A DNA stretch of 10,966 nucleotides, from the NCBI GenBank assembly GCA_938022345.1, contig CALIEP010000088.1:1-10966 (forward strand). The letters are read 5' to 3'. The position numbers and the translations under genes were made by a program. Source of the stretch: an uncultured Actinomyces sp. Lineage in GTDB: Bacteria; Actinomycetota; Actinomycetes; Actinomycetales; Actinomycetaceae. The notes beneath the pieces were generated by a model. It searched no databases and was not told the DNA's origin. It saw nothing but the letters and a program-made list of their open reading frames with translations. Below are positions 6,354 through 10,966 of this stretch, in pieces (the first letter of the stretch is position 1; every line of letters begins with the position of its first letter).

Positions 6354-7373
6354 CTACTGATCAATACTGTAAAAGACACGTGTACGGTCGTTGAGGAATC
6401 CCAGATGTTCATATACGGCCTGCGCATGTGTTTGGCTCTTAATATCCGCATCAATCCCAATTCGGCTCATCCCGTCTTGCGCAGCAGCGTGCGTCGCGGC
6501 GGAGACCATTGCCGAGGCTACACCCTTTCCTCGATATGCTGGCGCAACACCAATGGTGTTGATATAAGCCTCAAGACGACCGTGGGCAATCCATCTTTCT
6601 GCGGGACGACCAGACATACAGTAGCCAGCTATTTCATCATCATCACTCAGGGCAACAAAAGACCAGCGATCTTCGTAATCTTCGAGTGCTCGCTCCCACC
6701 AAAAATCTCGAGCTTCGGTGAGAGGGTGATCCGCAAAAACTTCGGAATGCACATGATGGAGCTTGGAGAAAGAAACCTCACTCATAGGCACAATATGTAG
6801 CCCCTCGGGTACCGGACCAGGGCCCTCTGAGCCATCTAGATCGCGATACATCACTTGGAACATGTGCTTCGCATAAAAACCCGCAGCGATGTACAAGCGA
6901 CGACGATCGGTCATATGCCCGTCGACCCAGTTTGCAATAGACGCTGGAAGTTCACAGTCCGCGCCAAAATGCTCAACAAGCATTTGGCGTGCACGCCCGT
7001 CCTGCCAGTGAAGCAGAGAGCGGCCAACACCACGGCCTCGCCATGATGGGTGAATCACCGCGTTAACAATCGCTACCGCGGCCTCGGTTAGGCTGGGCAG
7101 AATCTTCACAGAACCAAGAGCGACAATACCTTGGTCCTGAGCAATCCCCACAATTACTTCGAGGGGTGCAGCACCGCACTGTCCTAATGCCAGGTCAGCG
7201 ATTTCTTTCGACGAGGTCCTGAAAATCGCGTCATCTTCTTTCTCAACCTGACGAATCAGCTCAGCAACAGCCCCAAGATCCGAAGGGATCAGAGAGCGCC
7301 AACGCAAACCAAGATGAGAACCTGGATAAGAGACGAGCGCAGGCGGTTTTAAACGCTCCGCAAGTCCAGTCAT
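6354..7373 (-). CDS. Double-GNAT acetyltransferase, proximal paralog
   Basis: This is a cytoplasmic acetyl-CoA-dependent transferase with two GNAT domains and an unknown acceptor. Counted from the ATG at 7373 it has 339 residues. Both halves keep a canonical acetyl-CoA loop: WRGRGVGR (residues 111-118) and YRGKGVASA (280-288). Each half also ends in the common GNAT pattern, IAAGF (162-166) and YEHLGF (321-326). An in-frame ATG two codons upstream (7379) gives 341 residues. I prefer 7373 because the minus-strand hexamer TAGAAT (7380-7385) abuts the 7379 codon, whereas a transcript starting about 7 bases after it would begin exactly at 7373 as a leaderless mRNA. No Shine-Dalgarno site is visible for either start. 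It lies about 55 bases after parE. It is not a TacT-type toxin: it is twice that size and has no antitoxin partner. Confidence 0.85.
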   Translation of the reverse strand: MTGLAERLKPPALVSYPGSHLGLRWRSLIPSDLGAVAELIRQVEKEDDAIFRTSSKEIADLALGQCGAAPLEVIVGIAQDQGIVALGSVKILPSLTEAAVAIVNAVIHPSWRGRGVGRSLLHWQDGRARQMLVEHFGADCELPASIANWVDGHMTDRRRLYIAAGFYAKHMFQVMYRDLDGSEGPGPVPEGLHIVPMSEVSFSKLHHVHSEVFADHPLTEARDFWWERALEDYEDRWSFVALSDDDEIAGYCMSGRPAERWIAHGRLEAYINTIGVAPAYRGKGVASAMVSAATHAAAQDGMSRIGIDADIKSQTHAQAVYEHLGFLNDRTRVFYSIDQ

Positions 7374-7379
7374 GCACAT

Positions 7380-7385
7380 ATTCTA
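7380..7385 (-). promoter_or_regulatory. -10 box TAGAAT, leaderless promoter candidate for the GNAT pair
   Basis: On the minus strand TAGAAT (five of six matches to TATAAT) ends 7 bases before the ATG at 7373. This would give a leaderless GNAT transcript independent of parE read-through. No convincing -35 lies 17 bases upstream. Confidence 0.45.
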
Positions 7386-7428
7386 CGGGATTACGGGCCT
7401 TCAGTCCCACTTGAGCGGATCGTTGACC

Positions 7429-9537
7429 TTATGCGTCAATGCGCTCGCGATCAATTCCTGCTGCTTCCTCGACAATAAAGTCACGCCGAGGGCCAACGAC
7501 TTGTCCCATAAGGAGTTCAAATACATCTTCTGCCTGACGCAAGGCAGCCTCATCAGCCAAAGTGATCCGACGAAGTGCACGATGGGCTCGATCCATTGTT
7601 GTCTCAGCTAGCTGATCGGCGTCCATTTCACCGAGGCCCTTGTAACGCTGGATAGGCTCTTTCCACGTTCGACCTGCCTTACGAAGAGCGGCAAGCTGGC
7701 GGTGAAGTTCCTCTTCTGAATACGTATAGATAAACTCGCGAGATTTGCGTCCTTTACCAGCCACCTCAATGCGGTGCAAGGGAGGTACCGCAGCATAGAC
7801 CCGACCGGCTTCAACCATCGGTCGCATATAACGGAAGAACAAGGTGAGGAGCAGTGTGCGAATGTGCGCCCCATCGACGTCAGCATCAGTCATCAAGATA
7901 ACCTTGCCATACCGTGCCTGTTCAATATCGAAAGTCCGTCCAGAGCCCGCTCCGATCACCTGGATAATGTTCGCGCATTCCGCATTCGCCAACATGTCCG
8001 CAGTTGAAGCCTTTTGGACATTCAAAATCTTCCCTCGAATGGGGAAAAGGGCCTGATATTGCGAATTTCTGGCAGCTTTCGCGGTACCAAGAGCAGAATC
8101 GCCCTCCACAATAAAGAGCTCGGTCTGTTCAACGTCCTCAGAACGGCAATCGGCAAGTTTCGCAGGAAGTGAAGATGTCTCAAGTGCATTCTTCCGCCGA
8201 GAAATTTCTTTGTGGATGCGCGCGGAGACGCGCGCTTTCATCTCGCCGACAACCTTCTCAAGAAGTGCACTGGTCTGTTGTTTATCGTCGCGCTTGGACG
8301 ATGCAAACTTACTCTCGAGCCAATCCCCCACAACACGAGCAACAACCGTGCGAATCTGCGGTGTTCCCAAGATCTCCTTGGTTTGACCTTCAAACTGTGG
8401 TTCCGGGAAGCGTACTGTCACAACTGCTGTCATCCCCGCAAGAACATCGTCCTTTTCAGGGCGGCCATCTTTTGCACCGACCTTAAGTTTTCGCGCGTTT
8501 TTATCAACTTGGCTTCTCAGTACTTTTAAAACCGCCTGTTCAAAGCCCGCAACATGCGTTCCCCCCTTCGGGGTCGCAATAATATTGACGAAGGATTCCA
8601 ACTGCGCATCGTAGCCAATCCCCCAGCGAAGGGCACAATCAACTTCGCAGATACGCTCGGTTTCCACTGCACGAAGATGCCCGCTTTCGGGATCCAACGC
8701 TTGAACGGTCTCAGTGAATGTTCCTTCACCCTGAATGTGCCAGGTGTCAGTAACAGCACCGTCGTTAGAGAGCCAATCGACGAAGTCAACCACACCACCA
8801 TCAAAGCGGAATGATTCGTGGACGACTTCTTCCCCGCGCTCATCAAAGCAATTAATCGTGAGACCGGGCACCAAGAAAGCCGTCTGACGTGCACGCGCCA
8901 GCAACGTTTCCCAAGTAAATCCCTCGTCGGACGGGAAAATTTGGAAATCTGCCCAGAAACGTACGCGCGTACCAGTCTTCTTTTTGGCAACTTTCCCGAC
9001 AGTTTTCAAACGAGATTCATCGGTAAAGGGAGTGAATGGAGAATTCGGAGTGCGCTGGCGAGAATCATCAAATTCACCAGGTTCACCACGCCTGAAGCAC
9101 ATCTGCCAGGTCTTCCCGTCACGATCGACCTCGACATCCATTCGGGCAGAGAGCGCATTGACAACAGAAGCGCCAACACCATGAAGACCACCCGATGCAG
9201 CATATGAACCGCTACCGAATTTTCCTCCAGCATGCAGCTTCGTGAAGACAACCTCAACGCCCGATAAACCGACGCCCGGCACCTCATCGACAGGAACACC
9301 TCGACCGTTATCAGCAACCGAAGCTGAATGATCGGGATGCAGTCGAACATCGATTGTGTCGCAGAAACCCTCAAGGGCCTCATCAACGGCATTATCAATA
9401 ATTTCCCACAGGCAGTGCATGAGACCACGATGGTCCGTCGAACCGATGTACATGCCGGGGCGTTTACGGACAGCTTCCAGACCTTCAAGGACTGAGAGGT
9501 GGCGCGCAGAATAGTCTGAGGCTTGGGTTTCACTCAC
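7429..9537 (-). CDS. parE: DNA topoisomerase IV subunit B (ParE type, GyrB family)
   Basis: This 702-residue ATPase subunit of a type II topoisomerase relaxes and decatenates DNA together with a ParC/GyrA-type partner that is not in this window. The GHKL ATPase domain shows the Mg-binding Asn49 in EIIDNAVDEAL, DNGRGVP (76-82) and the ATP lid GGLHGVG (116-122). Transducer-domain Lys387 lies in QTK. The TOPRIM domain shows EGDSA (478-482) and DADVD (551-555), and the C-terminal RYKGLGEM is at 631-638. It starts at GTG 9537, seven bases after a minus-strand -10-like TACACT, with no ribosome binding site, so it is probably leaderless. I call ParE rather than GyrB because the divergent DUF7455 neighbour is typical of the actinobacterial parE locus and the N-terminus resembles those proteins. 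Without the genome's other copy, GyrB remains possible. Confidence 0.88.
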   Translation of the reverse strand: MSETQASDYSARHLSVLEGLEAVRKRPGMYIGSTDHRGLMHCLWEIIDNAVDEALEGFCDTIDVRLHPDHSASVADNGRGVPVDEVPGVGLSGVEVVFTKLHAGGKFGSGSYAASGGLHGVGASVVNALSARMDVEVDRDGKTWQMCFRRGEPGEFDDSRQRTPNSPFTPFTDESRLKTVGKVAKKKTGTRVRFWADFQIFPSDEGFTWETLLARARQTAFLVPGLTINCFDERGEEVVHESFRFDGGVVDFVDWLSNDGAVTDTWHIQGEGTFTETVQALDPESGHLRAVETERICEVDCALRWGIGYDAQLESFVNIIATPKGGTHVAGFEQAVLKVLRSQVDKNARKLKVGAKDGRPEKDDVLAGMTAVVTVRFPEPQFEGQTKEILGTPQIRTVVARVVGDWLESKFASSKRDDKQQTSALLEKVVGEMKARVSARIHKEISRRKNALETSSLPAKLADCRSEDVEQTELFIVEGDSALGTAKAARNSQYQALFPIRGKILNVQKASTADMLANAECANIIQVIGAGSGRTFDIEQARYGKVILMTDADVDGAHIRTLLLTLFFRYMRPMVEAGRVYAAVPPLHRIEVAGKGRKSREFIYTYSEEELHRQLAALRKAGRTWKEPIQRYKGLGEMDADQLAETTMDRAHRALRRITLADEAALRQAEDVFELLMGQVVGPRRDFIVEEAAGIDRERIDA

Positions 9538-9543
9538 CCCGAT

Positions 9544-9549
9544 AGTGTA
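9544..9549 (-). promoter_or_regulatory. -10 box TACACT, leaderless promoter candidate for parE
   Basis: TACACT on the minus strand ends 7 bases before the GTG start at 9537, the spacing expected if transcription begins at the start codon. The preceding bases contain an AT-rich palindrome, ATAAATTTAT (9559-9568), and no clear -35. Confidence 0.5.
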
Positions 9550-9558
9550 CGAAGGACA

Positions 9559-9650
9559 ATAAATTTATCGCGTATTTACGCACCGAAAGCACAAAATTGT
9601 GACCCTTTCCAGCGAAAATTTCGGCCGTTGGCGGAAAAGACGGAAAAGCT
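9559..9650. repeat. Small palindromes and a direct repeat in the parE/DUF7455 intergenic region
   Basis: The 150-base divergent region holds ATAAATTTAT (9559-9568), CACAA-AA-TTGTG (9590-9601), CGAAA-A-TTTCG (9613-9623) and a direct repeat CGGAAAAG at 9632-9639 and 9641-9648 with a 9-base period. Each is short, so chance is a real explanation. Together they make this the most repeat-rich gap in the window and a plausible site for control of both genes. Confidence 0.35.
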
Positions 9651-9687
9651 CGGCGAAATACAGCACCGGCATGGTCTTATAGATTCC

Positions 9688-9909
9688 ATGAATACCGTAA
9701 CTACTGAGAACTCACGCCAGACCCTTCCCCCTATCCTCACTGCTCAGGATCGCTGTGATCAGTGCGGTGCTCGTGCGTGGGTTCGCGTGACCTTAGCTAC
9801 GGGGACACTCAACTTCTGTGCTCATCATGCGAACCAGCACCTCGAGGCAATTACCCCTAAGGCTCTGGACATCATTGACGAGCGTAAGTTTGCCGCCCAG
9901 CAGAGCTGA
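9688..9909 (+). CDS. DUF7455 small zinc-ribbon-like protein
   Basis: This 73-residue protein belongs to a widespread actinobacterial family, DUF7455, of unknown function. The core shows C23-x2-C26 (CDQCGARAWVRV) and, after a short hairpin, FCAHHANQH with Cys44, His46 and His47. This is a likely single zinc site. A flexible N-terminus of about 20 residues precedes it. Homologues are typically found beside parE-type topoisomerase genes and near the primary sigma-factor gene, as here for parE. I chose the ATG at 9688 because similarity begins shortly after it. The longer frame from 9523 would overlap the divergent parE start and has no family match. There is no Shine-Dalgarno site. AT-rich TATAGATT (9678-9685) just upstream could be the -10 of a leaderless mRNA. 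Confidence 0.85.
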   Translation: MNTVTTENSRQTLPPILTAQDRCDQCGARAWVRVTLATGTLNFCAHHANQHLEAITPKALDIIDERKFAAQQS

Positions 9910-9934
9910 CTTTTAGATCACATTCGTTTACCAT
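9906..9934 (+). promoter_or_regulatory. Promoter candidate for the ybjN pair
   Basis: CTGACT (9906-9911) and TACCAT (9929-9934) each match the -35 and -10 consensus at four of six bases and are 17 bases apart. The -35 overlaps the stop codon of the DUF7455 gene. Transcription would start near 9941, leaving a leader of about 29 bases before the ATG at 9970. Confidence 0.4.
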
Positions 9935-9954
9935 TGTGGTGAAATTTCCCTTCC

Positions 9955-9961
9955 AAGGAGG
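9955..9961 (+). promoter_or_regulatory. Strong ribosome binding site AAGGAGG
   Basis: AAGGAGG is a perfect match to the anti-Shine-Dalgarno core, eight bases before the ATG at 9970. It fixes the start of the first YbjN gene and contrasts with the SD-less genes nearby. Confidence 0.85.
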
Positions 9962-9969
9962 ACATACAC

Positions 9970-10425
9970 ATGGGTCTGTTTTCACGGCCAAAACCGGAAG
10001 AAAGCGCTCCGCTGACTCCGGCGATCTCTCAGGAAAGGCTCATCGCTCTTTTCAAAGAACGCGGATGGCACTACTTCGTCGATTCGGATAACGATCTCGG
10101 CGGCACCTGGGATGATGACACCTACTACTTCATGCTTCGCGGTAAAGACCAGGAGATTCTCCACATTCAGTCGATGTGGCACCTCTCGATTCCGATCGAG
10201 CGCCTTGAGGAGGTCCGCGCGTTCATCCGCGAATGGCACCGCCAAAAGCTCTGGCCGAAGGCCTACCATCGCATTAATGACGAGGGCGAGATTCGCATTT
10301 TCTGCGAAAACTCGGTCGACTGGGAACACGGTGCAACCGACGCACAGCTGAACCAACAGATCGCATGCGCGCTGGGAACTGGCCAAGAGTTCTATAACGA
10401 ACTTGCCAAGGCACTGGGACTCTGA
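9970..10425 (+). CDS. YbjN domain-containing protein, first of a tandem pair
   Basis: This 151-residue soluble, probably cytoplasmic protein has the YbjN fold, which resembles type III secretion chaperones. The biochemical role in actinobacteria is unknown. It opens with a short polar tail, then ERLIALFKERGWHY (22-35), an acidic Asp-rich turn (DSDNDLGGTWDDD, 38-50), beta-rich segments, REWHRQKLWPKA (87-98) and the shared signature EHGATDAQL (119-127). It has no signal peptide and no membrane helix. The perfect Shine-Dalgarno site and near-consensus leader suggest good expression. Sixteen bases separate it from a clear paralog, so the two probably share an mRNA and may form a heterodimer (inference). 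Confidence 0.82.
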   Translation: MGLFSRPKPEESAPLTPAISQERLIALFKERGWHYFVDSDNDLGGTWDDDTYYFMLRGKDQEILHIQSMWHLSIPIERLEEVRAFIREWHRQKLWPKAYHRINDEGEIRIFCENSVDWEHGATDAQLNQQIACALGTGQEFYNELAKALGL

Positions 10426-10426
10426 G

Positions 10427-10434
10427 AGGAAGGA
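10427..10434 (+). promoter_or_regulatory. Ribosome binding site of the second ybjN gene
   Basis: AGGAAGGA starts one base after the first YbjN stop codon and ends seven bases before the ATG at 10442. It supports that start over an in-frame upstream ATG at 10403 inside the first gene. Confidence 0.8.
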
Positions 10435-10441
10435 CGTCACT

Positions 10442-10873
10442 ATGGGTTGGTTTGATTCCGCTGAAACGGGCGACTCAGTACGCCCCATCTCCAAGGAACG
10501 TATCGAAAAGATCTTCGACGGCCAGGGTTGGTACTACGGCCGCGATGATGACGACGACGTTTGCGGCCGCTGGGACGGCGCACCGTTCTTCTTCCTCTTC
10601 ATGGGGCAGGACCACGAAATCTTGCAGGTCACCGCACGTATGGCTGAAGAGGTCCCCGCTGAACGCGAAGATGAGCTCGCAAGCGTCATCGAAGATTGGC
10701 ACCGTGACCGCATCTGGCCGAAGGCATTTTATGCCCCCAGCGAGGCGGGCCCTCTTCGCATCATGACCGAGGTCAATGTTGATTACGAGCACGGCGCAAC
10801 CGATGCGCAGCTTCTCCAGCATGTCAATTGCGCAATCGCAACATCGCTGTCGCTCTTCGATCACATTCGCTAG
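10442..10873 (+). CDS. YbjN domain-containing protein, second of a tandem pair
   Basis: This 143-residue paralog of the preceding protein has the same order of landmarks: ERIEKIFDGQGWYY (19-32), an acidic run RDDDDDVCGRWD (34-45), EDWHRDRIWPKA (84-95) and EHGATDAQL (116-124). The middle differs: it carries FFFLFMGQDHEILQV (49-63) and a more acidic helix at 69-85. Duplication followed by divergence is the simple reading. No enzyme motif is visible, and YbjN domains are generally non-catalytic. An ATG at 10403 in the same frame would overlap the first gene and lacks an SD site, so I start at 10442. A hairpin follows downstream at the window edge. Confidence 0.82.
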   Translation: MGWFDSAETGDSVRPISKERIEKIFDGQGWYYGRDDDDDVCGRWDGAPFFFLFMGQDHEILQVTARMAEEVPAEREDELASVIEDWHRDRIWPKAFYAPSEAGPLRIMTEVNVDYEHGATDAQLLQHVNCAIATSLSLFDHIR

Positions 10874-10904
10874 ACCCTTGGTATTCCGAAGTAAAGCGAC
10901 GAAG

Positions 10905-10923
10905 ACTGATATTTAACATCAGT
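10905..10923 (+). repeat. Inverted repeat downstream of the ybjN pair
   Basis: ACTGAT (10905-10910) and ATCAGT (10918-10923) are a perfect 6-bp inverted repeat with a 7-base spacer. The core CTGAT...ATCAG is like that of the repeat in the ABC leader (2589-2615). Its role is unknown and chance is possible. Confidence 0.3.
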
Positions 10924-10944
10924 TGATATACATGTGAGTGTGGG

Positions 10945-10966
10945 CCGGAAACCTGAAGGTTTCCGG
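10945..10966 (+). terminator. Hairpin at window end, probable terminator of the ybjN pair
   Basis: CCGGAAACCT-GA-AGGTTTCCGG is a perfect 10-bp stem with a two-base centre, 71 bases after the second YbjN stop. The window ends at its last base, so a T tract cannot be checked. Confidence 0.65.

Noticed and set aside
6345..6800. Plus-strand frame of 151 codons across the GNAT junction
   Set aside because: It is antisense to both GNAT genes, with no RBS and no family similarity.
5310..7373. GNAT pair as a TacT-like toxin-antitoxin module
   Set aside because: TacT-type toxins are single-domain proteins of about 160 residues with a small DNA-binding antitoxin next to them; these are about 340 residues with two domains and no antitoxin gene.
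8526..8990. Open frame of 154 codons on the minus strand in another frame of parE
   Set aside because: It is Arg/Ser/Leu-rich and sits fully within the conserved parE coding region.
9559..9601. Possible SOS (LexA) box near parE
   Set aside because: The palindromes seen do not match the Gram-positive GAAC-N4-GTTC pattern.
9632..9648. Two copies of CGGAAAAG as a CRISPR or iteron array
   Set aside because: There are only two clear 8-base copies, without spacers of regular length or more units.
10475..10864. Minus-strand frame of 129 codons, rich in Val/Ala/Glu
   Set aside because: It is the complement of the second YbjN gene; the opposite strand has RBS and conserved motifs.

Overview
The window looks like chromosomal DNA from a moderate-GC actinomycete. 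This rests on the dihydrolipoyl acyltransferase plus DUF4191 membrane protein pair, on a ParE-type topoisomerase divergent from a small DUF7455 zinc-ribbon protein, and on several genes that lack a Shine-Dalgarno site and have a -10 box just upstream of the start codon. The GC content, estimated by eye, appears to be in the low to mid 50s, which would suit the Actinomycetaceae (Actinomyces/Schaalia/Arcanobacterium type). That family placement is an inference. I see no rRNA, tRNA, CRISPR array, insertion sequence, phage gene or integrase.

Layout. (1) Positions 1-993 hold the 3' part of an E2 dihydrolipoyl acyltransferase gene closed by a perfect hairpin terminator. (2) Positions 1130-1759 hold a YagU-family membrane protein with its own terminator. 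(3) Positions 1803-2547 hold a DUF4191 membrane protein with a strong terminator. (4) Positions 2557-5327 hold a three-gene polar amino-acid ABC importer (lipoprotein receptor, permease, ATPase) behind a recognisable promoter with repeated ATGCAT half-sites and an inverted repeat. It ends in a hairpin shared with the convergent gene. (5) Positions 5310-9537, on the minus strand, hold a topoisomerase IV B subunit gene followed by two tandem paralogous double-GNAT acetyltransferase genes. (6) Positions 9688-10966, on the plus strand, hold the DUF7455 protein and a tandem pair of YbjN-domain proteins, closed by a hairpin at the window edge.

How the genes work together. The ABC genes form one import system. 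The two YbjN proteins are translationally close paralogs, and the two GNAT genes are paralogs lying 15 bases apart. The rest are housekeeping or uncharacterised neighbours. In mycobacteria the E2 and DUF4191 genes flank lipB and lipA. Here those genes are absent from the interval and a YagU gene sits in their place.

I see no clear new defence or mobile system. The observations most worth checking are the altered lip locus, the GNAT pair with one degenerate acetyl-CoA site, the YbjN pair, the repeat-rich ABC promoter, and the recurrent leaderless gene starts.
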